A DNA stretch of 64,000 nt from Polaromonas sp. (GTDB taxonomy: Bacteria > Pseudomonadota > Gammaproteobacteria > Burkholderiales > Burkholderiaceae_C): NCBI GenBank assembly GCA_021737975.1, contig JAIPCZ010000009.1:1-64000 (forward strand), read 5' to 3'. Position numbers and translations under genes: made by a program. Within the stretch, counting starts at the first letter, position 1, and each line of letters opens with the position of its first letter. Below, one piece after another: positions 42,664 through 52,797 of the stretch. The notes under the pieces were generated by a model. That model saw only the letters and a list, made by a program, of their open reading frames with translations, did no database searches and was not told where the DNA came from.

Positions 42664-43365
42664 ATGAAACGACTCTTCTCTCCCCTGTTCGCTTGCGCCT
42701 TGCTGCTGGCCGGCACGGCCTGGTCGCAGGAAGCCACTATTCGAAAAAACCTGGCCGATCGCATCCCGCAACTGCAGCAAATTGACGAAATCATCAAATC
42801 ACCCGTCAGCGGGCTGTACGAGATTCGTGTCAATGGCAACGAGATTTACTACACCGATGCCGAAGCCAATTACCTGGTGCAAGGTAATCTGATCGACACC
42901 CGCCAAAAGCGCAACCTGACCGAGGAACGCATCGAAAAACTCTCGGCCATCGCCTTTGATGCCCTGCCTTTCAAGGATGCCTTCACCATCGTGCGCGGCA
43001 ATGGCAAGCGCAAGCTGGCGGTATTTGAAGACCCCAACTGCGGCTATTGCAAGCGTTTTGAAAGAGACCTGCAAAAGATCAACAACGTCACGGTTTACAT
43101 GTTCCTCTACCCGATCCTGGGCCCTGACTCGGGTGAAAAGTCCAAGAACATCTGGTGCGCCAAGGACAAGGCGAAAGCCTGGCAGGACTGGATGGTTCGT
43201 GATGTCACGCCAGCAGTCGCCAGTTGCGACAACGCGGCCATCGCCCGCAACGTGGAGTTGGGCCGCAAATTCAAGATCACCGGCACACCCACGCTGGTTT
43301 TTGCCGATGGCAGCCGCGTGCCCGGCGCCGTGGGTGCCGATCAGGTTGAAAAGCGCCTGAACTGA
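42664..43365 (+). CDS. dsbC: Thiol:disulfide interchange protein DsbC
   Basis: A 233-aa periplasmic disulfide isomerase with signal peptide (MKRLFSPLFACALLLAGTAWS), an N-terminal dimerisation domain and the thioredoxin active site CGYCKRF, plus cis-Pro in ITGTPTLVFADG. It reshuffles wrong disulfides in exported proteins such as c-type cytochromes. Its stop overlaps the next start (TGATG), indicating coupling with the M61 peptidase. Confidence 0.95.
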   Translation: MKRLFSPLFACALLLAGTAWSQEATIRKNLADRIPQLQQIDEIIKSPVSGLYEIRVNGNEIYYTDAEANYLVQGNLIDTRQKRNLTEERIEKLSAIAFDALPFKDAFTIVRGNGKRKLAVFEDPNCGYCKRFERDLQKINNVTVYMFLYPILGPDSGEKSKNIWCAKDKAKAWQDWMVRDVTPAVASCDNAAIARNVELGRKFKITGTPTLVFADGSRVPGAVGADQVEKRLN

Positions 43366-45164
43366 TGCGCTCACTGATCCCCTCTTCCCCCCCAGCCCAG
43401 GTGAGCTACGTGGTGCGCGCGCTCGACCTGCATGCGCATTTGTTCGAAGTGAGACTCACCATTGACCAGCCCGCCGCCGATCAGGTGGTGAGCCTGCCGG
43501 TCTGGATTCCGGGCAGTTACCTGGTGCGCGAGTTCTCCAGGCACCTGCAGGGCCTGCAAGCGCGCCAGGGCGCCAAGTCCGTGGCAGTCAACCAGCGCGA
43601 CAAATGCAGCTGGCAGATTCACACCAAAGCCGGCAAGGCGCTGGTGCTGAAGTACCAGGTCTACGCCTTCGACAGTTCGGTGCGCACCGCCTGGCTGGAC
43701 AGTCAGCGCGGTTTTTTCAATGGCACCAGCCTGTGCCTGCGTGTGCATGGCCAGGAAGACGCGCCGCACCAGTTGACCCTGGCCGAAGATGGCCTGCCCA
43801 AGGACTGGCAGGCCGCCACTGCTTTGAGCGCGCAACACATCTCAAAACGCGGCTTTGGCGACTACCTGGCAGCCAGCTACGAGGACCTGATTGACAACCC
43901 GGTTGAGCTTGGCGCCTTTTGGTCAGCCGAGTTTGTCGCCGCCGGCATCCCGCACCGCTTCATCGTCTCGGGGGCGTCCGCCAGCTTTGATGGCGCTCGC
44001 CTGCTGGCCGACACCCAGGCCATTTGCGAGGCAGAAATCAGGTTCTGGCATGGCCGCCAGCCGCAACAGGCGCCGCAGCGTCACTACCTGTTCATGCTCA
44101 ACGCGGTGCATGACGGCTACGGCGGGCTCGAGCACCGCCACTCGACCGCGCTGATCTGCAAACGCGCTGATTTGCCGCGCCTGGGGCAAGCCAAGGCGGG
44201 GGCGCCTTCGGACGCTTACACCACCCTGCTCGGCCTCATCAGCCACGAGTACTTTCACACCTGGAACGTCAAACGGCTGCGCCCCGCAGAATTTTCCCGC
44301 TACGACTACGCCCAGGAAAACTACACTGAACTGCTGTGGTTTTTTGAAGGTTTCACCAGCTATTTTGATGACCTGCTGCTGCGCCGGGCCAGGCTGATCG
44401 ACAACGCGCAGTACCTCAAGCTTCTTGGCAAGACCATCCATCAGGTGCTGCAAACACCGGGGCGCCAACTGCAAAGTGTGGCCCAGTCCAGCTTTGACGC
44501 CTGGGTCAAGTATTACCGGCAGGATGAAAACTCGGTCAATGCCACGGTGAGTTATTACACCAAGGGCGCGCTGGTGGCCCTGTGCCTGGACTTGAGCCTG
44601 CGCCACGCTGGCAAGACCAGCCTGGACGCGGTGATGCGCGCGCTGTGGCTCCGCTGCCAGGGCGGCCCCATGACGCAGGACGACCTGCTGGCGGTGCTGG
44701 TGGACCTGTCGGGCCGGTCCTATGCCGCTGAACTGCAGCAGTGGGTGCATGGCACGGCCGACCTGCCAGTCAAGAAGCTGCTGAGGCTGCACGGCATTCA
44801 CTACACAGAAGATATTGCCCCACTTCCGGACCAATTGGGCCTGAAAGTCAATGAGCAGCAGGGCATCCGCATCAAGAGTGTGCTGCGGGGCAGCGCCGCC
44901 GAACAGGCGGGTTTTGCCGCCGGTGACGAGTGGCTGGGCGTGGCCACCGGCCAGGGCAAAACCACCCAGCGCTGGCGTATCAACAAACTCGACGATCTGC
45001 CCGCTTACCTCGGCGGCGACACGAGCTGCCGGGCACTGATTGCGCGCGACCAGCGCCTGCTGACGTTGTCCCTGAACTGGTCCGGCGCGGTGCGCAGTGT
45101 CAAACTCTCTGTGGCCGACGCCGCCCCTGCCAACGCCTGGCTCGATGGCAAGAGTCCCGCCTGA
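43365..45164 (+). CDS. M61-family peptidase with C-terminal PDZ domain
   Basis: A 599-aa protein of the glycyl aminopeptidase family. The zinc motif [14 protein letters not shown] (HExxH) lies near residue 290, followed by the downstream glutamate region [18 protein letters not shown]-like domain occupies roughly residues 490-590. No signal peptide is evident, so it is probably cytoplasmic. It is coupled to dsbC by a one-base overlap. Confidence 0.93.
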   Translation: MRSLIPSSPPAQVSYVVRALDLHAHLFEVRLTIDQPAADQVVSLPVWIPGSYLVREFSRHLQGLQARQGAKSVAVNQRDKCSWQIHTKAGKALVLKYQVYAFDSSVRTAWLDSQRGFFNGTSLCLRVHGQEDAPHQLTLAEDGLPKDWQAATALSAQHISKRGFGDYLAASYEDLIDNPVELGAFWSAEFVAAGIPHRFIVSGASASFDGARLLADTQAICEAEIRFWHGRQPQQAPQRHYLFMLNAVHDGYGGLEHRHSTALICKRADLPRLGQAKAGAPSDAYTTLLGLISHEYFHTWNVKRLRPAEFSRYDYAQENYTELLWFFEGFTSYFDDLLLRRARLIDNAQYLKLLGKTIHQVLQTPGRQLQSVAQSSFDAWVKYYRQDENSVNATVSYYTKGALVALCLDLSLRHAGKTSLDAVMRALWLRCQGGPMTQDDLLAVLVDLSGRSYAAELQQWVHGTADLPVKKLLRLHGIHYTEDIAPLPDQLGLKVNEQQGIRIKSVLRGSAAEQAGFAAGDEWLGVATGQGKTTQRWRINKLDDLPAYLGGDTSCRALIARDQRLLTLSLNWSGAVRSVKLSVADAAPANAWLDGKSPA

Positions 45165-45195
45165 TTCCCGATTTTTTTACTCTGCAGGAGACCCC

Positions 45196-45975
45196 ATGAC
45201 TTACGAACTGATCACGGTGCGAACCGAAGCCGGCAAGGTTGGCATCATCACCCTGAACCGCCCCAAGCAGCTCAACGCCCTCAACGACCAGCTCATGACC
45301 GAGCTGGGCACAGCGCTGCACGCCTTCGATGCGGACGCCAGCATCCACTGCATGATCATCACCGGCAGTGAAAAAGCCTTTGCCGCCGGCGCGGACATTG
45401 GCGGCATGGCCAGCTACACCTTTGCCGACGTCTACAAAAACGATTTCATCACCCGCAACTGGGAAAAAATTCGTGCCGTGCGCAAGCCCGTGATTGCGGC
45501 AGTCAGCGGTTTTGCACTCGGCGGCGGCTGCGAGTTGGCCATGATGTGCGACTTCATCATTGCCGCCGACAACGCCCGCTTTGGCCAACCCGAGATCAAG
45601 CTGGGTGTGATTCCCGGTGCGGGTGGCACCCAGCGCTTGCCGCGCGCGGTGGGCAAGTCCAAGGCCATGGACCTGGCGCTGACCGGGCGCATGATGGACG
45701 CCAACGAGGCCGAACGCTCAGGACTGGTCAGCCGTGTGGTGCCGCTGGACAAGCTCATGGAAGAAGCGCTGGGCGCCGCCCTCATGATCAGCGAGTTTTC
45801 ACAGGTGGCGGTCATGGCCGTCAAGGAATCGGTCAACCGATCCTTTGAAGGCACCCTCAATGACGGCATCATGTTCGAGCGCCGGCTGTTCCACGCCTTG
45901 TTTGCCACGTCTGACCAAAAAGAGGGCATGGACGCGTTTGTCAACAAACGCAAGGCTGTTTTTACCCATCAATGA
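45196..45975 (+). CDS. Enoyl-CoA hydratase/isomerase
   Basis: A 259-aa crotonase. The oxyanion-hole segments are [11 protein letters not shown] and [15 protein letters not shown], and the conserved region [14 protein letters not shown] contains the catalytic glutamate neighbourhood. It hydrates enoyl-CoA in fatty-acid beta-oxidation. GCAGGAG precedes the ATG at 45196. A strong tRNA promoter follows the stop. Confidence 0.94.
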   Translation: MTYELITVRTEAGKVGIITLNRPKQLNALNDQLMTELGTALHAFDADASIHCMIITGSEKAFAAGADIGGMASYTFADVYKNDFITRNWEKIRAVRKPVIAAVSGFALGGGCELAMMCDFIIAADNARFGQPEIKLGVIPGAGGTQRLPRAVGKSKAMDLALTGRMMDANEAERSGLVSRVVPLDKLMEEALGAALMISEFSQVAVMAVKESVNRSFEGTLNDGIMFERRLFHALFATSDQKEGMDAFVNKRKAVFTHQ

Positions 45976-45987
45976 AACATCTGGCCG

Positions 45988-46016
45988 CTAAAAATCGGCC
46001 CACAAACCGCTATAAT
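45988..46016 (+). promoter_or_regulatory. Promoter of the tRNA-Met gene
   Basis: A perfect TATAAT lies at 46011-46016, 12 nt before the tRNA. CTAAAA at 45988-45993 is at the right 17-bp spacing but is a poor -35 match. The -10 box is the firm part of this call. Confidence 0.6.
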
Positions 46017-46027
46017 TTCGCCCTGTC

Positions 46028-46104
46028 GGTGATATAGCTCAGTTGGTTAGAGCGCAGCATTCATAATGCTGATGTCGGTGGTTCAAATCCACCTATCACC
46101 ACCA
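46028..46104 (+). tRNA. tRNA-Met (anticodon CAT)
   Basis: The 77-nt sequence folds as a standard cloverleaf. The acceptor GGTGATA pairs with TATCACC, the D arm has GCTC/GAGC, the anticodon stem CAGCA/TGCTG encloses CAT at 46062-46064, and the T arm is GGTGG-TTCAAAT-CCACC. The 3' ACCA end, with CCA, is encoded. The paired first acceptor base marks it as elongator, not initiator, tRNA-Met; lysidine-modified tRNA-Ile2 also carries CAT and cannot be wholly excluded. Confidence 0.96.
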
Positions 46105-46114
46105 AGTTACCCGA

Positions 46115-46150
46115 AACCCGCATCGGCCAACAGCCTGTGCGGGTTTTTTA
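46115..46150 (+). terminator. Rho-independent terminator of the tRNA-Met gene
   Basis: AACCCGCA (46115-46122) pairs with TGCGGGTT (46138-46145) and runs into a T tract. The stem is perfect, and it lies 10 nt after the tRNA. The same T tract borders the stop of the convergent gene at 46152. Confidence 0.85.
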
Positions 46151-46151
46151 T

Positions 46152-46469
46152 TTACACCAGTTCATCGTCGGCCGGCCCCGCTTCGGCGCGTGCGCCGCGG
46201 TGGCCCGGTTTGGCCAACAGTTCCAGGTAAAACGCGTCACCGCCCTCTTTGGCCACAGCATCGATCAAGGCGGTCAGGGTGGCAAAATGCACGTCCTGAG
46301 CGTTGTCCGGGTGGGTGCCAAAGCGGCAGTCAAAGTCCCAGAAATCAACGCCATCAGCCAGGGTTTTGCGGCGCTCGCGCTTGATGTACTGGCGAATTTC
46401 GTGTTTGGTGGCCTCCAGCACGCGATCGCGGTTTTTGCCTTCAATGTTGAGTTGGAATGTTTTTTTCAT
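46152..46469 (-). CDS. DUF6172-family conserved protein
   Basis: A 105-aa protein starting MKKTFQLNIEGKNRDRVLEATKHEIRQYIKRERRK-like, basic at the N-terminus, with a conserved FWDFDCRFG segment and acidic tail. I recognise the domain family but no function is known. The ATG at 46469 fits the family start better than the ORF's first Met. It stands alone between the tRNA and the helicase gene. Confidence 0.8.
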   Translation of the reverse strand: MKKTFQLNIEGKNRDRVLEATKHEIRQYIKRERRKTLADGVDFWDFDCRFGTHPDNAQDVHFATLTALIDAVAKEGGDAFYLELLAKPGHRGARAEAGPADDELV

Positions 46470-46644
46470 GCTGTCCTTTGGATCTGTTGTGGACAACCTG
46501 CGACAGGCTGCCATGAGTGGGGGTGATTATGCGTCCAGCCCCATGGCCACCGCCGGCCAGCGCCTCCTGGTGCGAAACACGTAAACTGCCCCACCACATC
46601 GCCACGCATTCTTGCCGCTCCCGACCTCACCTCACACCACCAAC

Positions 46645-47898
46645 ATGTCTTTTTCCACACTTGGCTTGTCCAGCCCGCTACTCGAAGCCGTTCATGGCCT
46701 CGGTTTTGACACGCCCACACCCATTCAGCAGGGGGCCATCGGGCCGGCGCTGCAAGGCCGCGACCTGCTGGGCTGCGCCCGCACCGGCTCGGGCAAGACG
46801 CTGGCCTTTGCGCTGCCCTTGCTGCAAGGTTTGTCAGGGTCGCCAGGCCGGCAAGCCCAGGCGCTGGTGCTTGTGCCAACACGTGAACTGGCCACTCAGG
46901 TGGGTGGCACGATCCGAGCGCTCGCGCAGCACCTGCCGCAACAGCCCAGAGTCAGCGTGGTGTTTGGCGGTGTCTCGATCAACCCGCAAATGATGGGCTT
47001 GCGGGGCGGCACCGAGGTGCTGGTGGCGACCCCGGGGCGGCTGCTCGACCTGGTGGCCCACAACGCCGTCAAGCTCTCTGGGGTGCGTCTGCTGGTGCTC
47101 GACGAAGCCGACCGCCTGCTCGACCTGGGCTTTGCCGAAGAGCTGAACCAGTTGCTGGCCCTGCTGCCAGCCAAGCGCCAAAGCCTGTTCTTCTCGGCCA
47201 CTTTCGCGCCTGTCGTGCAGGCGCTGGCCAACACCCTGCTGCATGAGCCGGTGCGCGTGGATGTGCGACCTGACGCGGCGCCGCCCACCGATATCGTGCA
47301 ACGCGCCATTGCCGTGGACATGCCCAGGCGCACCCAGTTGCTGCGCCACCTGATCCAGCAGAGCGCCTGGTCGCGGGTACTGGTCTTCGTGGCGACCAAA
47401 TTTGCTTCCGAGATTGTGGCCGACAAGCTGCGCAAGGCCGGCTTGACAGCCGAGCCCTTTCACGGCGAGCTGAGCCAGGGCAAGCGCACCCAGGTGCTGA
47501 CCGACTTCAAGGCCGAGCGCCTGAGCGTGGTAGTGGCCACCGATGTGGCGGCGCGCGGCCTGGATATTGCCGGCTTGCCAGTGGTGGTGAACTTTGACTT
47601 GCCGCGCTCGGCCAACGACTACACCCACCGCGTGGGCCGCACCGGCCGCGCGGGCGAACCGGGCTTGGCTGTGACCTTTGTCAGCGCGGCCACACTGGCG
47701 CACTGGCGCCTGATTGCCAAGCGCCAGCAGCTTGAGCTTGCGATGGAAAGCATCCCGGGCTTCGAGGCGCTTGAGGTCGCTCCGCCCGCCTCCAGCGCCC
47801 CCGAAGCCCCCGGCAACGGCGGCGTCAAGGGCCTGCGCCCGAGCAAGAAGGACAAGCTGCGCGCGCTGGCGGCATCAGCCAAACCCCCTTTGCTTTAA
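46645..47898 (+). CDS. DEAD-box RNA helicase, RhlE-like
   Basis: A 417-aa helicase. The Q motif region is TPTPIQQG, motif I is ARTGSGKT, motif II is VLDEADRLLDLG, motif III is SAT, and motif VI is HRVGRTGRAG. The C-terminus is a short basic tail rather than an RNA-binding domain, as in RhlE. It unwinds RNA in ribosome assembly or decay. Gene complete. Confidence 0.93.
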   Translation: MSFSTLGLSSPLLEAVHGLGFDTPTPIQQGAIGPALQGRDLLGCARTGSGKTLAFALPLLQGLSGSPGRQAQALVLVPTRELATQVGGTIRALAQHLPQQPRVSVVFGGVSINPQMMGLRGGTEVLVATPGRLLDLVAHNAVKLSGVRLLVLDEADRLLDLGFAEELNQLLALLPAKRQSLFFSATFAPVVQALANTLLHEPVRVDVRPDAAPPTDIVQRAIAVDMPRRTQLLRHLIQQSAWSRVLVFVATKFASEIVADKLRKAGLTAEPFHGELSQGKRTQVLTDFKAERLSVVVATDVAARGLDIAGLPVVVNFDLPRSANDYTHRVGRTGRAGEPGLAVTFVSAATLAHWRLIAKRQQLELAMESIPGFEALEVAPPASSAPEAPGNGGVKGLRPSKKDKLRALAASAKPPLL

Positions 47899-47925
47899 AA
47901 TCGCTCCTTCTTCAACAGCCTCTGG

Positions 47926-48396
47926 ATGAACACCATGAACCGCTGCCTTCCTGCCCTCAAGGGCCTCTCCCTGAGTCTGCTTGCCTTGCTGGTGTATTTT
48001 GTCACGCTGGCCCCCGAGCGCGTGGCGGCGCAAGGCCTCGTGCGGCAATTTCCGGCGGCGGCCAAGCGCGGCACGCTGCAAGTCACCCAGCCGCCCAACA
48101 TCCTGATCAACGGCCGGGCCGAGCGCCTGTCGCCCGGCGCCCGCATCAAGAACAGCAACAACATGATCGTGATGTCAGGCAGCCTGATTGGCCAAGCCGT
48201 GCTGTCCAACTACCTGCGCGACCCGCAGGGCCAGATCCACGAAGTATGGCTGCTGAACCCGGCCGAAGCTCAGGAAAAACGTGCCGGCATGGAGCCGGTG
48301 ACCAACTTTGTCTTCGGTTCGGATGCCGACAAACCAAAGACCGACGACGGTAAGACCCCGTTCGACCAGTTGCCGAAATACCAGCAGAGCCAGTGA
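47926..48396 (+). CDS. Secreted protein of unknown function
   Basis: A 156-aa protein with an N-terminal signal or anchor ([23 protein letters not shown]). The mature domain has [28 protein letters not shown] and [22 protein letters not shown]. Homologues are common upstream of miaB in Comamonadaceae-like genomes as far as I recall, but no function is known. It lies 27 nt after the helicase gene. There are no cysteines, so redox chemistry is unlikely. Confidence 0.8.
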   Translation: MNTMNRCLPALKGLSLSLLALLVYFVTLAPERVAAQGLVRQFPAAAKRGTLQVTQPPNILINGRAERLSPGARIKNSNNMIVMSGSLIGQAVLSNYLRDPQGQIHEVWLLNPAEAQEKRAGMEPVTNFVFGSDADKPKTDDGKTPFDQLPKYQQSQ

Positions 48397-48415
48397 GAGG
48401 CCGGGGCTTTGCCTC

Positions 48416-48473
48416 CTGTGGGAGCGGCCCCCGGTAGGACCTGTGCCCAGTGGGAGCGGCGCCCTCGCCGCGA
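48416..48473. repeat. REP-like GTGGGAGCGGC repeats before miaB
   Basis: CTGTGGGAGCGGC (from 48416) and GTGGGAGCGGC (from 48450) are direct repeats 33 nt apart. The second continues as a hairpin GCGGCG-CCCT-CGCCGC (48456-48471). The pattern recalls REP elements of pseudomonads. It lies in the 136-bp leader of miaB and could form a structured mRNA segment. Confidence 0.55.
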
Positions 48474-48532
48474 TTGAACCCAGAAAGCCATCGGCCCGAG
48501 GCGGGCCTCCAACACACAACACCATCTTTATC

Positions 48533-49894
48533 ATGAGCAAAAAAGTATTCATCAAAACCTACGGCTGCCAGATGAACGAGTACGACTCGGACAAGATGAG
48601 CGACGTGCTCGGCGCGGCCCAGGGCTACACCCAGACCGACAACGTGGAAGAGGCCGATCTGATTCTGTTCAACACCTGCTCGGTGCGCGAAAAAGCGCAG
48701 GAAAAGGTGTTCTCGGACCTGGGCCGCGTCAAACACCTCAAAAAGCGGGGCGCCCTGATCGGTGTCGGCGGTTGTGTGGCGAGCCAGGAAGGCGAGGCCA
48801 TCATTGCCCGTGCGCCCTATGTGGACGTGGTTTTTGGCCCGCAAACCCTGCACCGCTTGCCGCAAATGCTCGATGAGCGCGCCAAGCAGAACCGCTCGCA
48901 GGTCGACATCAGCTTTCCCGAGATCGAAAAGTTCGACCACCTGCCGCCCGCGCGTGTTGAAGGTGCCAGCGCCTTTGTGAGCATCATGGAAGGCTGCTCC
49001 AAGTACTGCAGCTACTGCGTGGTGCCCTACACCCGCGGCGAAGAGGTGAGCCGCCCTTTCGAGGACGTGCTGGTGGAAGTGGCGGGCCTGGCCGACCAGG
49101 GTGTGAAGGAAATCACCCTGCTGGGGCAAAACGTCAACGCCTGGCGCGCAAAGATGATCAGCAACGCAGGCGCTGCGGGTGACACGGGAGAGGTGGCCGA
49201 CTTTGCCACGCTGCTTGAGTACGTGTCGGACATTCCGGGCATCGAGCGCATTCGTTATGTGACGAGCCACCCCAACGAGTTCACACCGTCACTGATCGCG
49301 GCTTACGACAAGCTGCCCAAGCTGGTCAGCCACCTGCACCTGCCGGTGCAGCACGGCAGCGACCGCATTTTGATGGCCATGAAACGAGGCTACACGGCCA
49401 TGGAATACAAGAGCACGGTGCGCAAGCTGCGCGCCATCCGCCCCGACATGGCGCTGAGCAGCGACTTCATCGTGGGTTTTCCGGGCGAAACCGAGAACGA
49501 CTTTGGCAAGATGATGAAGCTCATCGACGACGTCGGTTTTGACAACAGTTTCAGTTTCATTTTCAGCCCGCGCCCCGGCACACCGGCCGCCAACCTGGCT
49601 GACGACACGCCGCACGAGGTCAAGCTGCGCCGCCTGCAGCAGTTGCAAGGCGTCATCAACGACAGCATCAAGCGCATTTCCGAGAGCCGCATGGGCACGG
49701 TCCAGCGCATCCTGGTGGAAGGCGCCTCCAAGCGCGATGCCACCGAGCTGATGGGCCGCACCGAGTGCAACCGGGTGGTGAATTTTGTCGGCCAGCCACG
49801 CCTGGTCGGCCAGATGGTCGATGTGACCATCACGGACACCCGCACCTTCACGCTGCGCGGCGAGGTGCTGACCCAGGACACGGCGCTGGTTTGA
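48533..49894 (+). CDS. miaB: tRNA-2-methylthio-N6-isopentenyladenosine synthase MiaB
   Basis: A 453-aa methylthiotransferase. It has the N-terminal UPF0004 cluster ([12 protein letters not shown] with later cysteines), the radical-SAM motif CSKYCSYC followed by VVPYTRGEE, and a C-terminal TRAM domain ending LTQDTALV. It adds a methylthio group to i6A37 of tRNAs and consumes sulfur. The ATG at 48533 lies within a long open frame; the upstream part is spurious. Confidence 0.97.
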   Translation: MSKKVFIKTYGCQMNEYDSDKMSDVLGAAQGYTQTDNVEEADLILFNTCSVREKAQEKVFSDLGRVKHLKKRGALIGVGGCVASQEGEAIIARAPYVDVVFGPQTLHRLPQMLDERAKQNRSQVDISFPEIEKFDHLPPARVEGASAFVSIMEGCSKYCSYCVVPYTRGEEVSRPFEDVLVEVAGLADQGVKEITLLGQNVNAWRAKMISNAGAAGDTGEVADFATLLEYVSDIPGIERIRYVTSHPNEFTPSLIAAYDKLPKLVSHLHLPVQHGSDRILMAMKRGYTAMEYKSTVRKLRAIRPDMALSSDFIVGFPGETENDFGKMMKLIDDVGFDNSFSFIFSPRPGTPAANLADDTPHEVKLRRLQQLQGVINDSIKRISESRMGTVQRILVEGASKRDATELMGRTECNRVVNFVGQPRLVGQMVDVTITDTRTFTLRGEVLTQDTALV

Positions 49895-50406
49895 AATACC
49901 TGCAAGGCTACCCCGCCGCCACACTCGCGCAGGTGGCGCACCTGTTGCAGGAGGGCAAGGTGGCCGACTGGTTGCTGCAGAAATACCCGCTGGCGCACAC
50001 GGTGCGCACCGACCGCGCGCTGTTTGATTATGTGCAGGCGCTTAAGACAGATTACCTGCGCGGTGCCGAGCCCTTGAACAAAGTGCTTTTTGACAGCAAG
50101 CTGCATGTGGTCAAAAACGCCCTGGGCACCCACACCAGCGTGTCACGCGTGCAGGGCAACAAGCTCAAGGCCAAGCGCGAGATCCGCATTGCCACGCTGT
50201 TCAAAACCGTGCCTGACGAATTCCTGAAGATGATCGCCGTGCACGAGCTGGCGCACCTGAAGGAAAAAGCCCACGACAAGGCTTTTTACCAACTCTGCAA
50301 ACACATGGAGCCCGGCTACCACCAGCTCGAATTCGAGGTGCGGGTGTACTTGACGCATCTGGAAACCTCAGGCGCCCGGCTGTGGGACGTCTCGGGTGAT
50401 TCTTAA
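49891..50406 (+). CDS. YgjP-like metallopeptidase (TTG start)
   Basis: A 171-aa protein of the DUF45/M48-like YgjP family with zinc motif [15 protein letters not shown] and the tail [19 protein letters not shown]. The best start is TTG at 49891, overlapping the miaB stop; upstream Met codons sit inside miaB in another frame. An ATG start would truncate the protein. Function is unproven beyond the metallopeptidase fold. Its end overlaps the DUF3820 gene by 4 nt, convergently. Confidence 0.85.
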   Translation: MKYLQGYPAATLAQVAHLLQEGKVADWLLQKYPLAHTVRTDRALFDYVQALKTDYLRGAEPLNKVLFDSKLHVVKNALGTHTSVSRVQGNKLKAKREIRIATLFKTVPDEFLKMIAVHELAHLKEKAHDKAFYQLCKHMEPGYHQLEFEVRVYLTHLETSGARLWDVSGDS

Positions 50407-50615
50407 GGATGGCGCAAGGGCTTGAGCAAGTCCGACAGCCCGTTGTGATCAATCTCGTGCATCAGCGCAATCAGGCGGCCGATCTCACCCTTGGGCACGC
50501 CCTCACGCACAAACCAGCGCAGGTAGTCGCCCGGCAAATCAGCGATCAGGCGGCCCTTGTGCTTTCCGAAGGGCATTTCCCTTGTCACGAGCAGGAGCAG
50601 GTCGTCCGGGTTCAT
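50403..50615 (-). CDS. DUF3820-family small protein
   Basis: A 70-aa protein with the family motif MPFGKHKGRLIADLPGDYLRWF (residues 13 onward, key residues FGKHKG and LPxxYLxW). DUF3820 proteins are linked to exonuclease or quorum-sensing contexts elsewhere, but have no proven activity. The ATG at 50615 follows yciH, whose stop is at 50617, so the two form one unit. Confidence 0.85.
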   Translation of the reverse strand: MNPDDLLLLVTREMPFGKHKGRLIADLPGDYLRWFVREGVPKGEIGRLIALMHEIDHNGLSDLLKPLRHP

Positions 50616-50616
50616 T

Positions 50617-50979
50617 TCAGCCCCCAGCGCGCTTGACGCTGTGGCCCTGCGCCTTGAGCATCTCCATGACCCGCTCGACATGGTCGCCCTGCACCTCGAT
50701 CACGCGGTCTTTCACCGTGCCGCCCGAGCCGCAGGCGGTTTTGAGCTGCTTGCCCAGGGCGACCAGGGCCGCGTCTTCCAGGTCCAGGCCCTTGACCAGC
50801 GTCACGCCCTTGCCGGCACGTCCCTTGGTCTGGCGCGACACGCGCACGATGCCATCGCCCGCCGGCCGGGCCGCGGCCGCTCGGCAGCTGCACTGCGCTT
50901 GCGGCTGGCGGCATTGCGGGCACATGCGGCCGCTGTCGGTGCTGTACACCAGGCCACTGCTGAGGGGTTTGTTCTTCAT
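50617..50979 (-). CDS. SUI1/eIF1-like translation factor (YciH family)
   Basis: A 120-aa protein with an N-terminal cysteine knuckle (CPQCRQPQAQCSC) and a C-terminal SUI1 domain (GKGVTLVKGLDL, LKTACGSGGTVKD). Bacterial YciH influences initiation fidelity, especially under stress. The cysteines may bind zinc. It precedes the DUF3820 gene on the minus strand and diverges from a small plus-strand gene. Confidence 0.9.
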   Translation of the reverse strand: MKNKPLSSGLVYSTDSGRMCPQCRQPQAQCSCRAAAARPAGDGIVRVSRQTKGRAGKGVTLVKGLDLEDAALVALGKQLKTACGSGGTVKDRVIEVQGDHVERVMEMLKAQGHSVKRAGG

Positions 50980-51054
50980 GCGTTGAGATTGTCCCGCACA
51001 ACGCCCTGCAGATCAGCCAAAATAGTCACCCACCCCATTCAAAGGAAATCGCAC

Positions 51055-51282
51055 ATGTCACGTCCCAGCGTTTGGGCACCCAAAATAGTCGCCTTGATCA
51101 AGGGGGGCAACAGCTCGGCCGCCATTGCCCAAATCAAGGTGGCCCCCACCGTGAAAGACCTGCAGGACCTGCGCAAGCTGCTTGTGGCGGCCAATCTGCT
51201 CAAGCCGCATCCCAATGTGGACGCGGCCACCAACGACATGATCACCGAGTTGTCTGCGCCCCGGCTGCACCGTTCTCCCTGA
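51055..51282 (+). CDS. 75-aa conserved hypothetical protein
   Basis: A small basic protein, MSRPSVWAPKIVALIKGGNSSAAIAQIKVA at its start, with a helical middle (VKDLQDLRKLLVAANLL). There is no cysteine or membrane segment. AAAGGAAA precedes the ATG at 51055. Codon use resembles neighbouring genes. I do not recognise the family. It converges with nagZ, 4 nt away. Confidence 0.7.
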   Translation: MSRPSVWAPKIVALIKGGNSSAAIAQIKVAPTVKDLQDLRKLLVAANLLKPHPNVDAATNDMITELSAPRLHRSP

Positions 51283-51286
51283 CGCC

Positions 51287-52369
51287 TTAAGGCAGCAGGT
51301 CCAGCGCCTGCATGTAGGCTGGCTGCACCATCAAATCGTCCCATGCCATGGCACGGCTGCCGGGCAACATGGCCAATCGGCGCTCTTCGCCGGTCTCAAG
51401 CGGCTGCCATTGGCCCTTGAGCTGTGCTTCGGTCAGGCCGTTGATCAGGGCATCGAGCTCGGCACCCTCGCCCAGTGACTGGTTGCACAACAGCACCAGG
51501 TCGCAGCCGGCATTCAGGGCCGCCACGGCTGCCTGGGTCGGGCTGACCGGCTGGCCGTCAATGACGCGGGCACCGGCCATGGACAGGTCGTCACTGAACA
51601 CAGCCCCGGTGAAACCGAGCTGGCCGCGCAGGATGTCACCCAGCCACTTGCCAGAAAAACAGGCCGGACGCGTGTCGACCTTGGGGTAGATCACATGGGC
51701 CGGCATGACGCTAGTGAGCGCCGTGCCGAGCCAGGCATAGGGCTGGGAATCGTCGGCCAGAATGGCCTTCAGGCCGCGCTTGTCCACCGGAATGTCGGTG
51801 TGTGAGTCCGCCCTGACAAAGCCGTGGCCCGGGAAATGTTTGCCGCAGTTGGCCATGCCGCTTTGCAGCAGGCCGTGCATCATGCTCTTGGCCAGCAGGC
51901 TCACCACGCGCGGGTCGCGGGCAAAGGCGCGGTCGCCGATCACGCTGCTCTCTCCGTAATCCAGGTCCAGCACCGGGGTAAAGCTCAAATCAACGCCGCA
52001 AGCGCGCAGCTCGGCGCCAAGCACATAACCGCAGGCCGTGGCGGCGCGGGTGGCGCACATGGCACCACTGCCCTCGCCCGCCTTGCCGTCTTGCCGCCAG
52101 AGCTCGCCCAGGGCGCGCATCGGCGGCAAATGGGTGAAGCCGTCAGTCTTGAAACGCTGAACGCGACCGCCTTCGTGGTCGACACAAATCAGCAAATCCT
52201 TGCGCACCTTCTTGATGCTGTGGCACAGGGCCGCGAGCTGGTCACGGCTTTGCCAGTTGCGGGCAAACAAAATCATGCCACCCACCAGCGGGTGCTTCAA
52301 GCGTTGCTTGTCTTGTTTGCTCAGGGTCAAACCGGCAATGTCAATGATCAGGGGGGAGTGCAGGGTCAT
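51287..52369 (-). CDS. nagZ: Beta-N-acetylhexosaminidase NagZ
   Basis: A 360-aa glycoside hydrolase family 3 enzyme with the catalytic-loop signature [14 protein letters not shown] and nucleophile region [10 protein letters not shown]. It removes N-acetylglucosamine from anhydromuropeptides in cell-wall recycling. The ATG at 52369 overlaps acpS by 4 nt. It is last of the lepA-to-nagZ operon on this strand. Confidence 0.96.
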   Translation of the reverse strand: MTLHSPLIIDIAGLTLSKQDKQRLKHPLVGGMILFARNWQSRDQLAALCHSIKKVRKDLLICVDHEGGRVQRFKTDGFTHLPPMRALGELWRQDGKAGEGSGAMCATRAATACGYVLGAELRACGVDLSFTPVLDLDYGESSVIGDRAFARDPRVVSLLAKSMMHGLLQSGMANCGKHFPGHGFVRADSHTDIPVDKRGLKAILADDSQPYAWLGTALTSVMPAHVIYPKVDTRPACFSGKWLGDILRGQLGFTGAVFSDDLSMAGARVIDGQPVSPTQAAVAALNAGCDLVLLCNQSLGEGAELDALINGLTEAQLKGQWQPLETGEERRLAMLPGSRAMAWDDLMVQPAYMQALDLLP

Positions 52370-52797
52370 GATGTACCTAGTGAAAAAGATGACGGCGCAT
52401 TGTCGCTTTTGACTTCCACCACGCAAAAGCTCGCCGCGTAGTCGGTCTCGTCGGTCACGCTGATGTGGGCGCTCAAGCCCCTGGCCTCAAACCAGGTTTT
52501 AAGTTCGCCGTGCAACACGATGTGCGGCTGGCCGCTTGGAAGCTTGCCCACCTCGCACAGGCGCCAGGTCATGGGCATCCGCATGCCCAGGCCAATCGCC
52601 TTGCTGAAGGCTTCTTTGGCGCTGAAACGGGTGGCCAGGTAACGCACGCCGCGCTCGGGCCAGCGCTGGCTCCGCGCGCGCCAGGTGGCCAGTTCGGCCT
52701 CGCTGAGGATTTTTTGGGCAAAACGCTCCCCATGGCGCGCCAGGCTGGCCTGGATGCGTCGCACGTCGCAGATGTCGGTGCCAATGCCGTAGATCAT
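52366..52797 (-). CDS. acpS: Holo-[acyl-carrier-protein] synthase
   Basis: A 143-aa AcpS-type phosphopantetheinyl transferase with the metal motif [12 protein letters not shown] and the second signature [14 protein letters not shown] (RFxxKEAxxKA). It converts apo-ACP to holo-ACP. It overlaps pdxJ upstream and nagZ downstream by 4 nt each, so translation is tightly coupled. Confidence 0.96.
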   Translation of the reverse strand: MIYGIGTDICDVRRIQASLARHGERFAQKILSEAELATWRARSQRWPERGVRYLATRFSAKEAFSKAIGLGMRMPMTWRLCEVGKLPSGQPHIVLHGELKTWFEARGLSAHISVTDETDYAASFCVVEVKSDNAPSSFSLGTS

